In this document: positions 1 through 11,480 of the stretch, in pieces | Layout of the letters: the number at the start of each line of letters is the position of its first letter | Position numbering within the stretch: position 1 is the stretch's first letter | Origin: Marsupella aquatica | Taxonomy: Eukaryota > Marchantiophyta | DNA: 64,000 nt | Assembly (NCBI GenBank): GCA_973895155.1 | Contig: OZ316896.1 | Span: 23,808,001-23,872,000 of the forward strand | Direction: 5' to 3' | Translations under genes and position numbers: made by a program | Notes under the pieces: generated by a model | Told to the model about the DNA's origin: nothing | Seen by the model: only the letters and a program-made list of their open reading frames with translations | Databases searched by the model: none

Positions 1-406
1 CGACTGTCAAGAAGCAACTCAAAGAGCTTTATTTTCCATGTTATCTACTAAACCTAGCAATAGAATTTTTGTCAATTCTCACTATGACCAACGATATCCT
101 TACCAATTATTTCTCAGTGAGAGTACCTGAGTGTTGGGAATGGTAGCTCCATTGGTGGCAAAATTGGTGAATGGATGAAATAGTCTTTCAGCCTGGCAAC
201 GGCAAGATACACGCCAGATTGCACAACCTCAAACTTCCTTTCTCAGAATTACCCTCGTTGATGGCTGCAATAAAAACGTCCGGATATGGTGCTTTCCCAA
301 CGTATGCCCTTCCTTGATCAAGCAAAAAAAGAAAACCTGATGATAGCTGGGCTGGCAGTACTGCCTTCGTCACTTTCCAGCCGCGACAACACAGCTTGCA
401 ATCTTG
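1..406. other. 3' flank of PPR pseudogene
   Basis: No gene is supported here. The first 40-50 bases beyond the pseudogene stop (about 355-406, read on minus) still resemble the sequence just after the stop of the intact PPR gene at 19234: both carry a CAAGCTGTGTTG / AAAGCTGTGTTG block followed by GGCTGGAAAGTGAC. The duplication therefore included non-coding flank, which points to a DNA-level copy rather than a retrocopy. The rest shows no recognisable element. Confidence 0.5.
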
Positions 407-2462
407 TCACCAGTAATCACCACAAGTACACACGCCATCTTTAAAATGGTGAAAGCGATTTGCATCCCTGGCTATTATCTCGCGACCGGTCACCTTAGAG
501 ATAATCTTGGTTGCCGTATGGCAATCTGAACACACCCGAAGGTTCTTATACACGCGAATCGGTTTTCCCCGAGGTATGCGCATAAGTCCGTACGTAATAG
601 TCAACTTCTCGCTATGAGAGCAAAGAGCAAGTTCTTTATCCACCTCATCTATATTCTGCAACACAAGCTCAGTATCAGGAATGTAGCCTCCAGCCTTGAT
701 TTTTTCAGTCAATTTCTTCAGCTCAGTATATATGGACTTCGCTTCTGGGTGAGATACATCCCCTACGACAAAGTCATGGATCTTGTTATCAACTTCAATC
801 CAGGTACGCCCTGGCTCCTTCCGAAGACCTATCTCTTGCATCATAGTGCGCACCAAAGACTTCTTCTTCCAATTACCAGCAGCAGCATAGATGTTCGAGA
901 GAAGCACATATCAACTTCCCTCAACTTACCGTAAGTTCGCGCTTCTCCATTCTGTCAAAAAATTGTCTGGCGTCATCTATACTGCCAGTCCTCGCATACA
1001 TGTGAACAAGCGCATTGCCCACACGCAAATCCGACACTAGCCCCGCTTTCCGAGCATGGCCATGAACTGCCTGAACCCACTCCGAAGCCCCCGCACTTGC
1101 AGAGGCAGAGGCATTTAGGATGGTTATGTAAGTGATTGCATTTGGCTGGTACCCTTCCAGCTTCATTTCGAGAAACAGCCGATATGCTTCCACACCATCA
1201 CCACGTTCTGCATAGAATCATGGTATTCCATGTGATAACATCGAGTATCTTCAATCTGTCAAAAATCAATCGGGCATCATCAATGCTACCACTTTTCGCG
1301 TACATGTGAACAAGAGCATTGCCAGTCCCGCTTTGCGAGCATGGCCATGAATTTCCTTCACCCACTCCAAAGCCCCGGCACTTGCAGATGCATTCAGGAT
1401 GCTCATATAAGTGATTGCATCTGGTTCGAAGCCTTCCAGTCTCATTTCGAGAAACAGTCGATATGCTTCCACACCACGACCAATTTCTGCATATGCTCCA
1501 ATCATTCTGTTCCATGTCATTAGATCCCGGTTTTGCATTCTGTCGAACATAAGTCGGGCATCATCCATATTGCCACTTGAGGCATACGCACCAATCATCA
1601 CACTCCAAGTGATGAAGTTTCGATTAGTCAAATTTGCAAAAATTCGCCTTGCCTCCGTGATGCACCCACACTTCGCATACATCTGAACGAGGGCAGTCCC
1701 CACACGCACATCTGATTCGAAGCCGGCATGTCGAATGCACTCATGAACTTCTTTTCCCCATTTGAGAGCTAGCGGGCTTGTACATGCCTTCAGGATGCAG
1801 AGATATGTGACCTCATCAGGCCGCGCACCTTCTTGGCGCATTAATTTAAAAAGTTGCAATGCGGATTCACCGTGATCACTCTTAGAATATCCTGCAATCA
1901 TCATGTTCCAAGTAATAACATTCTTCTTCTGAAGTTGATCAAACACACGACGTGCATCCTGAAATTCCCCGCATTTGATATACACATTCAGGAGAGTGTT
2001 CGCCACATATGGATTCCTATCCATTCCACTCTCGATGATGCAGTCGTGAACCTGCTTGGCCGCTAAGAGGTCTTTTAGTTTCAAGCACATTTGCAGAACT
2101 TTAACAAAAGTGTACGAGTCTGTCGTAATGCCTCGCTCTAGACGATTCAAATCAGAAATTGCTTCACAGGTGGTACGAGCACTATGCATGTGCCTACTCC
2201 CTTGTGCAGCTCCTTGACACCAATCTCTGGTGCCATCACTAGCACGAGATTGGAATCCGTTTTGAGTAATCAGTTTGAGCCTTGGGTTCACCGATGCTGG
2301 AGTTGACCAGTCATTCCAAAGTGATTTCCTTTTCATCGTACAATTCAAGTCTGGTCCTCTAGGCTTCTTCTGTCGGCACCACAACCCACGATCAGAGCTG
2401 GAAAACCTGACTGATACCAGCAAGAAATACAAGAGATTCCACGAGTCGAAATGGTTTTTCAT
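407..2462 (-). pseudogene. Decayed PLS-class PPR-DYW gene (copy 1)
   Basis: This is a relic of an organelle RNA-editing factor, paralogous to the intact gene at 16.4-19.2 kb. The 5' part (2462 down to about 1320) reads as one frame: a short leader, then alternating L, S and P pentatricopeptide motifs. It then breaks. About 19 bp corresponding to the ESDLRVG stretch are lost near 1325, shifting the frame. A second small deletion near 1205 shifts it again. At 926-938 a TTACCGTAAGTTC joint fuses an S motif directly to the end of the E region, removing the last P, L2, S2 and E1 motifs. The 3' part (907-407) keeps a good DYW domain: the SHSEKL deaminase HxE, CSDCH, and a CGDYW terminus followed by TGA. 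It cannot make an intact editing factor. The ATG at the point homologous to the intact gene's TTG lies near 2337. Confidence 0.9.
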
Positions 2463-3044
2463 TTTTGTTTCTTAGTCACGACCGTATTCAAGCAACAAAA
2501 CGCTCAGCAAAAGATAGCAGACCGGCATAGCTCAAATTCAGATTTAGACGGGGCTAGGATCCTACCTTGTGCACACTTTCAACACCACCTTGTACAATAT
2601 GGCTGAACTCTGGTGCACTAGAAGTCACAGCATTTGCTTTTCGGTTGTCGCGCATGACAAGTCTGAATCATCAGTGTATTTTTCATTAGAACCTTGATTA
2701 AAAAGGACACTAGCACACACATGGAAGGGTATACCAGGCTAATGCCCTAAACTCATATGTTCCAGTATACACAAGAAATGCACACATTTTTTGCAATCTG
2801 AACTTACAAAAAGGACACTAGCACACAATGGAAGGGTGAAGCAGGCTAATGCCCTAAACTCATATGTTCCAGTATACACAAGAAAGGGAACACATTCCTT
2901 TCCAATCTGAACAGCACTGACATATATCGCACTTCTTTCGAACATCATACTGCTATGACTGACTCAGAAAAGTAATGAATGCTAAGCGCATGTTGCACAA
3001 ACCAAATCCTGAAACTGAGTCAAATCATAATTTTATGGCTGCAC
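2463..3044. repeat. Intergenic stretch with a ~108-bp tandem duplication (2700-2930)
   Basis: No gene is recognisable. Two diverged tandem copies, starting at about 2700 and 2808, share AAAAGGACACTAGCACAC, GGCTAATGCCCTAAACTC and CATATGTTCCAGTATACAC blocks. The short open frames over this region are low-complexity by-products. Confidence 0.6.
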
Positions 3045-3360
3045 CTACTTCTTGTCACTTAGGAAAGGAGACAATTCAATTTCTAGAGCACTTATGCCAC
3101 TACCTACTCCCTGCTGCAGTGTCTTAAGACCACTGGGTGGTCTGCTGCCATAACTAGCACGAGATTGCAATCTGCGTTGAGAAATCAATTTGAGCCTTGT
3201 CTTCACCCATACTAGAGTTGACCAGCCATCCACCCAAAGTGCTTTTCTTGCCATCGTATGATTAAACTCAAGTGCTCTGGGCCACTTCTATCGGCACCGC
3301 AACCCACGATCAGACTTGGAAAACCTGACTGATACTAGCATAAAATGGAAAAGCTTACGA
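3045..3360 (-). pseudogene. 5' fragment of a third PPR copy
   Basis: On minus, ATG at 3254 opens a frame starting MARKALWVDGWST. It matches the start of the intact PPR gene (FWVDGWSTPAWV, 16385 onward) and of copy 1. Upstream (3255-3340) the leader with VSVRFS and SDRGL is also shared with copy 1. Homology fades after about 40 codons, before the first PPR motif, so no RNA-binding array remains. It lies behind copy 1 in the same orientation, which makes a small tandem cluster of family members. Whether it was truncated at duplication or by later deletion cannot be told. Confidence 0.7.
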
Positions 3361-3383
3361 GGTGCATGAATTGTTTTTGGTTT

Positions 3384-3535
3384 CAATACAACTTTGGTCC
3401 CTGCTCCGTGTAGCCTAAAACCAAAGTTGTATCCAAAAGTGTGGTCCTGATCAAACTTTTGAACCAAAGCTGTATTCAAAAGTGTGGTCCTGATCAACTT
3501 TGGTCCCTGGCTCCATGTGGCCTAAAACGGACCAT
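3384..3535. repeat. Short direct and inverted repeats
   Basis: AAAAGTGTGGTCCTGATCAA occurs twice (about 3437 and 3478). CAACTTTGGTCCCTG occurs at about 3390 and 3496. The ATACAACTTTGGT / ACCAAAGTTGTAT pair (about 3388 and 3420) could fold into a hairpin. No coding function is seen. Confidence 0.55.
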
Positions 3536-4997
3536 ATCCAAAATTTTCATCTCTCCTCAACATTTTGTCGAGCGGCTTTCCAGGCATTTGCTCCCACCGA
3601 AGGCCTCAGTCCCTGCAACCGATCGCCAAACCGTGGGCACGCGGGCAATCAGCTCGAGTCAACACCTCCCTGCTCTTTAACCCGAAATCCCTTGCATGTC
3701 AAATCTCTTCAAAACGGTGTCTTCACTGCTCGACGAACCACAATGCTTCGAGAGCAATCAGAGTTGGTGGTGTCTACTGGTTGTGACATGACCAGCGAAC
3801 TACCCTCAGCTGAAATCTTACAAGCTGTAGTGACAGGACCGAGTTCCCCGTCCGCGAGGCACCCGTATGGTTTCGCATTTGTCGCCAGTAGGATGTGCAT
3901 ATCTCAACGCGAACCAAAATCTGAACCCAACAAACTATCTTCCAATCCTATCAGCTTGGAAGATCAAGAGGCGGAAAACGAACGACATGAGCTGCTGAGC
4001 TAGGCAGAAACAATGCAATCGCAGGCAGTTAGGTTTCGACCAATTTGCAAGCAAACGGGGCAGAAACAATGCAATCGCAGGCAGTTAAGTGTCGACCAAT
4101 TTGCAAGCATACGGGGTCGCTGCCAGCATCGACGGCACACGGATTGCCTCGTAGACTAATACAAACGCGGCATTTCGCCAATGCCAGAAATTCGGTCTCT
4201 GTCCGACAAACAACGTCCTTATCCGCAGCCAGATGCCTTTTCGTCTCCATCGACAACTACTACACAGACAAGAACCACCTTCTCCACGGCCGATGGAGCT
4301 CCGAAACACTCCTCCACGCCGCAAGCAGCTAGATGGCTTCCCTCGCCTCCTTTCCAATCAGCACCTACACCGCCTCGACCACATTCATTCCTGCATACGT
4401 ACACGGTCACAAAGTCCCCAGCACAAATCACGTCGCTAATATTAATGATCCTTCTCCATCCCCCCGACAGGATTCAGCACGATTGGCAATATCGATGCAC
4501 ATTAATGCATGGACATTGCCCATTGACAGTCAGGCTCCGGGTGTTACACCTTATTAATCCTTATTAGCGTCTTGGGCAGTTTGGGGACGGTTCGGGCAGA
4601 CTGTCCCTCCCGGACCATTGGCCCAAGCCACCTCCCCTGAAAGGCAGGACCCGGCTGTCCCTATCGCCGAGCCCCCCAAGTCCGGCCACCGGTGCCGGGC
4701 CACTTCTGCGCGACCGGCGACCATCCCTCTTCTCGGGTCGGCTCACGCAATGCCCTGGAATGGCCGTATCTCTCATACTTACTCCCCTTCTTCTCATTCA
4801 AAATTGTTTGTCAATACGCTTTGAAATGTTTGAGCGGGATGTACTGTCATCGGGGGAACCTAACCTGTGCACATTCCCTGGCAGTTCATTCTGTACTCAG
4901 GAATGGAGTGGAATGTCGTGCAATTACCGAATTTCCGTTTGCCTCATGCAATCTGCCACCTTGTGTTTGTCTCGTGCGTAACCTCAGGATTGCTGTC
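3536..4997. other. Intergenic region; 56-bp tandem duplication at 4005-4116
   Basis: No convincing gene. CAGAAACAATGCAATCGCAG starts at 4005 and again at 4061, giving a near-perfect 56-bp tandem copy that includes CGACCAATTTGCAAGCA. The open frames here overlap on both strands and have no recognisable domains. The 5' end of the neighbouring MULE element should lie in this stretch, but no terminal inverted repeat was recognised. Confidence 0.5.
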
Positions 4998-7900
4998 ATG
5001 TCCAATTTTAATCCAACTTCCGTGTTTGATCTTGCAAACTTGGAAGCCCGCCTCGATGCTTTCAAGCCACAACATGCTCCGCCTGTGCCAGTTACGAACG
5101 GTGATCCAGACGCCCTAGATGTTGTCTTGGATGAACTGCGTGGCCTCAATATCGATGATGATGTTCATGATGTACATTCTGACAGTTTTGCGTTGCCACA
5201 GAAATTGCCCTCTTTGCGCAAAAGCCACTCCAAATACACCAAATGCGATAACATCCAGATTCCTCCTCCAGGGGAATTTGAGTACACTACTCTTCAGTGG
5301 TATGGATCCAAGAGCAATTATGCTTGGATTCCCAAAGCCAGGCTTCAAGATTTCATATGGGGCGAGAACATGAGGCAGGATTGTCATACACAATTTGCCA
5401 CCCGACAAATGCTAGAGAACCGTATTACAAAACTGGGCCTTTGGTGAAGACCACAACTCTGTACTGTTGTTGTTTTGGCCTGGAAGACTATCGAGGTTGG
5501 AAATCAACGAAAGTCCCTGAGAATCTTAAATCCAAGGAGGGAACGGTGTTCCTCAAGAGAAAAACAGTGACATGTAATTTTTTTTACTCTTTACCCCTTT
5601 GGTGATTGTTGCTGCAGCGCACTCATACTCACTTTATCGCATCCTAGTATTTTTAGTATGCCTGTTTATTTTGTTCCCATGATCCATATATTCTGTTTTT
5701 GCAGGCATGTCTGTACGTCGCGGTTATAGATGCTCCTTCACTTGCACTAAATACAAGGACCGCCCAGGGGCTGTGATGCTAAAATGGATACGCAAAGAGC
5801 ATCTGGACAGGGAGAACAAGGTCTGCCACGACCTCCAAGACCCCACAGCTTTCCAGGCAAATGCACACATTGCGCCAAGAATATCATTGAAGCTACGTCG
5901 CAAAATTGAGCGGTACCTTCGGGCAGGGTTGACTGCCCGGACAATTGTTGATGCCCACTTTGAAGAAATTCTTACAAGATGGTGGAAAGAACACCCAGAT
6001 GAAGATGCCGATGTCATCATGTCCAGGGATATGCAGCTGACGCCAAGAGATGTGCAAACAGTGAGGGATTCTATGAGACGACGGCAACCAGATTACTGCT
6101 CTGACGAAGCTCAAGCCACTAAAATGTGGGTCCTTCAAAACGAGGACCAAGTTCTATTATATCAACCACAAATCACATCTGAAAATCAGCCTTTCATTCT
6201 CATGTGGTCATCTCCCTAGCAACAAAAGAAGCTAGCGAAACTCAGGCACGATGGACCAGTAGCATTCGATGCTACTTTTGGCACCAACCACCTTGGTGTA
6301 AGGAGTGTTGCCTTACGTGTTTCTCCTTTTGCCTTCAGTCCTTACTCATCGTCACACACCATCATTGACACCACAACATGCTTATGGAATAAGAACTAAT
6401 TAACGTCAGTTGTGTATATTTGGCAGTTCCCATTTTACACGGTCGTTGTTTTCAACAGATTCCATAATGCTATTCCTGTAGCATTTGCTCTGTTGCAAAT
6501 GTACAAAGCACTGCAAGTGAGCCAGGTGTTGACCGCCTTGAAGGATTGTGCAAATACCCCAAGGTCACAAGTCAATTTGCCACTCCCTTGGACTCCTAAC
6601 TACTGGATTGTGGATGTAGCAGACGAGGAGCAACTTGCCATCAGGTACAAAAATCCCATATTCATATTAATGTGTTCATAATTGCTACATCCAGACTCGC
6701 TGAGTCATGATAGACTGCTACATGCACACACTGAGTGACAGACAAACTGAATATTAATATGTCATGTTTACAGGCAAGTATTCCCGGATGTGCATATCAC
6801 CTATTGTACATGGCACGTTCGAAGAGCGTGGACAAAAATTATTATATCGAAGGTGTTTTGTCCATTCGCCAAAGCCCAAATCAATTCGAATTTGGGAGCA
6901 ATCATGTATTCAAACACTGATGTCACTGGTGAGTTTCCTGTACAATTGCACTCATACACACTGGTCCCATTGATGACAGGTTGCAGTTGGGCACTTTGCC
7001 TCTTCATATGTACAGTGCTGAAAGAATTGTGTTTTTGTACAGACATCACTGAAGAGTCTCAAGCCTTCATGGATTGATGGATACACTCCCAACCTATGTT
7101 CGTTGCCTATTATAGAAGAGAATGGCACGGGAAGGTTTGCAGTTGGGCAATAAAGTTGAGAGCATACTGTCATGCTAACCAGAATACAAACGGTGGTATT
7201 GAGCGTTGGCATCACACTCTGGAGATGGAGTTAAAGGCCGGCAGGTATAGCATTACAGGTCGATCTATACCGTGGCTGCTAGGTTGTTTGAGGGTGCTGG
7301 AGAATCATTACTGGTGTATTGGTGCCGAGAAATTCCAGGGACGTATCAAGAACAAGACAATTGAAGGCCATGTGCATAAGTCTTTGAATAGGGCCAAGGC
7401 AATCCCAGATGATTTTGTACAAATCTTTCAGTGCGGGCTGGCCCAATGTGCATGCGTTCGAAGCACCTCTTCCAAAAATTTGGCCACAAAGGAGCACCTT
7501 GTTACTGACTGGGACAAAGATGCTTGTCGTTGTACATGTGGCTATTTGCTTCAAGGAAACGCCTGCAAACATCAGGTAAGTACAGCACCTCTATTGGAGC
7601 CACCATAACATTGGGACAATCGGGAATGCTCTCCTGCTTATGGACGGTGCCTTGTTTGTCCGTGCAGATAAAAGTTTTGTTGTTTACAAAGAAGATGACT
7701 GAATTGGAAGTACTCCATCAACCCCGCCATCAACTTGGGACAAAGATGGGGTCATTTGCAGGTGGTCTTGACTACCATTTCAATGTTGTGCATGGCGAAA
7801 CCTCGCAATTGCCGAGTGCAGTTGCCAATATCACTCTGTGCTCAAATAATGACGACATTTGGGACACATCGCAGCCCGAGGCAACTGAGGACATTGAAGT

Positions 7901-8624
7901 TGCTCCGCCTCTAGAGAAATTCAAAGCAATTATAACCAAATGTTATATGCAGATTTCATACCACCCGACTTTTGCAAAACAAGCGTTCATTGAACTTGGT
8001 CATTGGATGGAGTCAATGTTGAAACGAGAAGCTCAACTTAATGTGGCAAAGCTTGAGCGGGAGTCGGCATGTGAGGCACTCACGGCTGCAGCAGGAACAG
8101 ACAAGACTACTGTCAGGAAACAAGGATGGGTCGACAAATTGATGGGATCAAGGAGGACAACCAAGCGCAAGGGGGTGCCGTTCAATAACGCTGCCAACAA
8201 CGGGATGGCCGCGTCAAACTGTGCAAACAAAGAAAATGAAGCCCCATTTGCGCAGGGGGACTTGCGCAATTTGGTCAGTGGACCCAATGTGCTAGAGAAA
8301 CTCCACATCAAACGTAAGCCAAAGCAACTATCTTTCCAAGCTAAATTCGAGTCTGAATCCATGGGCGCCTTGGTAGACAAGTGCCAAGCCATCTCAAATC
8401 GCCCTCATATGGTAGGCGACAAAGCAAATGGCCCCCCCGTCAAAGGCAAGAAGGACGAGAAAGAACCAAGCAACGCCACCATTTCCACCAAGCGAATTAC
8501 TAACCCAACCTTTACAGTCACCCCTGGGCCTGACAGTGCCGCTCAGCCAGTCAACCGTGGACACGATTGGGAAAATCCAGATTGGGCCCAGCCAAGCCTG
8601 GGCCATGTCACCAAACTTCAATGA
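4998..8624 (+). pseudogene. MULE-type transposase gene with SWIM zinc finger, interrupted
   Basis: This is a cut-and-paste DNA transposase of the Mutator-like superfamily, or a gene derived from one. Predicted exons are 4998-5573, 5705-6297, 6427-6644, 6774-6928, 7043-7575 and 7668-8624, all with GT-AG borders that join in phase. The order is: acidic N-terminus; a zinc-binding-like region with YCCCFGLEDYRGW and a later CSFTC; the MULE DDE core with FDATFGTN (about 6264) and FYTVVVFNRFHNAIPVAF; WIVDVADEEQLAIRQVF; YCTWHVRRAW; the SWIM finger CRCTCGYLLQGNACKHQ (about 7530-7575); and a basic, charged C-terminal tail of about 300 residues. Three defects are seen: one frame change in exon 1 between about 5400 and 5447, in-frame TAG at 6217-6219, and in-frame TGA at 7075-7077. 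The exon total (3032 nt) is not a multiple of three, in line with the frame break. It is probably dead, and no inverted termini were found. Confidence 0.8.
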
Positions 8625-8636
8625 GCTTGTTCAGGC

Positions 8637-8800
8637 GAGAGCCCAATCAAAATACTGAGGGTCGACAATGCAGGGGAATTTACCTCGAAGACCTTTGATG
8701 ATTTATGCCTGGCTGCAGGCATCGATGTACAATACCCAGTGGCTTACGTCCACTTTCAGAATGGGATTGCTAAATCCCTTATAAAACTCCTACAAATTGG
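8637..8800 (+). mobile_element. Inverted piece of a copia integrase
   Basis: On plus the frame reads PIKILRVDNAGEF, then DDLCLAAGIDVQYPV and YVHFQNGIAKSLIK. This is the part of a Ty1/copia integrase core that contains the second catalytic Asp (DNAGEF). It is exactly the continuation of the minus-strand integrase that stops at about 8800, but in the opposite orientation. The left edge abuts the end of the MULE gene. See the related finding. Confidence 0.8.
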
Positions 8801-10628
8801 GCCTTCAACTTCATTATGTGTGCTAAAATCCTTGGGAATACTAAGTTTCTTGTGGACAGAAGTGATACTTGAGACCATTTCGATGAGGCGTCTATTATGG
8901 CCAGAAAGAATCGGAATGGTCCGCTCTGTGGGTCGATCGGCCCACAGACATCGGCATGTAATCTTTCTAAAAAATTGGGGATTTTTGTTTTTGTTGTTGC
9001 AGGTGATGGTCTCATAATCAGTTTGCCTTCGGAACATGCTAGGCAGGGGCCTTTGAGTTGAGTGGGGTGGACGGAAGGTGGTATCCCTAGCCCTTCTGTG
9101 TCTCTCAGTATTTTCTGGAACATGCTTGTGCCTGGGTGGCCTAGCCTCCTGTGCCATATTTTGGTCAGTGTTTGCCCAGGAGTGTCAGTGTGATAACTGT
9201 ATGCTATGGTGATGTAGAATCCCAGGGGATAAGCCTCCGTCGTTTCTTTTATCTCTGTGCCATTTGGTGTTCTGGCGGTGATGTACAGTACCTCGCCAGT
9301 TTTACTAATGCCTGTATGTATATGCAGGTTGTTGGCTCTGATGTCTCTAAAGCTGAGGAGGTTCCAAGTGGCTTTAGGGGCAAATATTGCTGATGTGATT
9401 TCAATTGTAGTTCCTCTAGGGAGGACTATCGTGGCTGGGCCATGACCCTAGCTCCTCGATTTGGTTTCTGCCCATAATCGTGGTAACTTCCCGGTGTGAG
9501 GGGGTTATCTCTTTGAAGTATTCCCTCTTTTTCAGGATTGAGTGGGTGGTACCACTGTTCACAATGCATGTGTTGGGGTCTTCTAAGGTGAGGTGTGTGC
9601 TTTTGTGCTCGAGCATGTGTGTTTCTGGTTGGATTTTTGGGGCGTCCAGGAATGCTCCATAGGCCTCCGATTGTGGTGGTTGGAGGCTCTTCTTGTATAA
9701 ATCTACTAGGTGTATGGGGGCTCTACAGTTCTTTTGGATGTGGCCCTTTGTCCCACATCTGTAGCATGTGGGTGAGTACTCACTTCTCTCTTGTTGGTTT
9801 CCAGAGTACTGGGGTCTTGGGGCTGATCTATTGTTAATTCCCCTTTTCCAGTTGCCTCTGGTACTTCCAAAATGGGGTCTGTCACGGCCTCTACTTCTGG
9901 ATGTGGGCTCTCGACTGTTCCGGTGGGGGAAGCTCCCCCTGCGGCCGCTAAAGGAGCCTCTCCCCTGAACCTTCCGCTGCCCCTTGAGTAATTACTCTCT
10001 CGAACGTTGTTGTAATATGTTTCTGTGTTTGGGCGGGGTTGTATGGAGCCAAGGGGTCTCTGTTGGGTGTTCTGGAGTAGTAGGAGCTGGTGTTTTTTTG
10101 CCAATAGCATGTGTGCTATTAGCTCCGAGTACTTGGTAAATCTCATATTCTATACTGAGTTGATAATACTAAGTTTGTGGAGTGCAGGGTGGAAAGTGTT
10201 TTCTCAATTTGTTCTTCGTCGGTTACAGGTTGTCTGCAGATGGCTAGTTGGGCCACTATTTTGAAGAGCTTGTTGTTATATTCAGCTATGGACTTGTGAT
10301 CTTGCACTCAGAGGTTCACTCAGTCATGGCGTGCAGCAGGCAGGAAAATTGTTCGGGTGTGGTCAAATCTGGAGTGGAGGTCATCCCAGAGTATTTTGGG
10401 ATTATACTCGTTCATATATTGTCGCTTAAGGGAATCACTCAGGTGGTGTGTGATAAGGATAAGGGCCTTTGCCTTATCTTGGAGGGAGGGGCCAGCATCT
10501 GTTAGGATAGTGTCTTGTAAATTCTTGGCAACTAAGTGCGCTTCGGCATCTAATGCCCAGGAGAGGAAGTTGGAGCCGTCGATACTTAAGGCCTGGAAAT
10601 TGAGTTTCTCTATGGTATTAGTTGCCAT
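8800..10628 (-). mobile_element. Ty1/copia gag-protease-integrase relic
   Basis: Read on minus from ATG at 10628, in order: a gag starting MATNTIEKLNFQALSIDG with a conserved WDDL; gag continuing through EKTLSTLHSTNLVLSTQYR (about 10190-10230) and KYSELIAHMLLAKKHQ; a CCHC knuckle CYRCGTKGHIQKNC in a shifted frame (about 9730-9770); a protease with VNSGTTHSIL, where the catalytic Asp of the DSG type is replaced by Asn; a pre-integrase CLAC; and the start of the integrase core, HADVCGPI. Gag is broken by stops and frame changes near 10320 and 10150. Reverse transcriptase and RNase H are absent. A second gag of the same family lies at 21.3 kb on plus. Confidence 0.85.
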
Positions 10629-11180
10629 TTCAGATTGAATTCAGAGGTGGTTCGTATGTTCGCTCCCTCTGTTTGTTCCTTAGAATTTTATTTAATAAAT
10701 TCCAGTCGGTATATTGGATCTTGAATTTGAATTGAGAATCGCAGAGTGATAGATAGGTTCAGGGATGCAAATCTTATGGCCGGTTCGGTCCGCGTTTGTT
10801 CATATGCCCTGTTGTCTCTTGGTGTTTTGTTGTGGTCGGATCGTTCTCCTTTCCCGTCCCCTGCTCAGCTGTTGATGGTGTGCTTTAACGTTGGCCTCCG
10901 TTCCTCTCACTTGATGTCCGTCTCAATTGGATCAGGCTTCGTTTGCGGTTTTTGGTACATCAATGTTGGCTTATGATCGCGCGCGCCTTATCTCTTGGGT
11001 TCTGCCTTTTCGTGTGTGATTTGGTAATCCTTTTTTCCCGTGGTTGGGATCCCGATTTGTGAAGTGTTCAAAGGTGGGGGGGACTGGGAAATCTATCGGG
11101 GCTATGTCCTCTCCTTCAATTGCGCGTGTAGGGATAAAATCATAAGGCGATGGCTGAAGAATCGTTTAAAAAAAATCCCT
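10629..11180 (-). mobile_element. Untranslated leader of the copia relic
   Basis: This is sequence between the gag start and the LTR end. No coding signal is seen. It is assigned to the element by position only. Confidence 0.45.
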
Positions 11181-11480
11181 CGAGTTCTCTGGTGCTGACA
11201 ACGTGTTAAATACACCATAACATCAACACTTCCTCATTTCTCCAAGATATATAAGTACATGCTTGGTAGTACATCCAGGTGGTTGGTATAACTGCCTATG
11301 GGTTAATCACCTAAGAATTAGGGGATTAACATAGTGGTTAGGAGATTAATCCAAGGTTAGGAGACTAAATCCTTTGGGGTTATAACAAAAACTTCATAAA
11401 CTTATAACTCCTTCCATATACTACTCAAATATTGAGCAAACTTCAGAAATTTATAACCCCTTCTCACATTTCCAGTTTGG
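11181..11480 (-). mobile_element. Copia LTR end and primer-binding-like site
   Basis: Read on minus, the sequence ends ATTTAACACGTTGTCAGCACC. This parallels CAACATGTTATCAGCATGAG at 20807-20826 next to the related gag on plus. TNTCAGCA just inside the LTR resembles the initiator-Met tRNA primer site of copia elements. Before it are a TATA-like TATATAAG stretch and several GGTTAGGAGA / CCTAAC blocks. The outer LTR boundary was not found. Confidence 0.55.
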
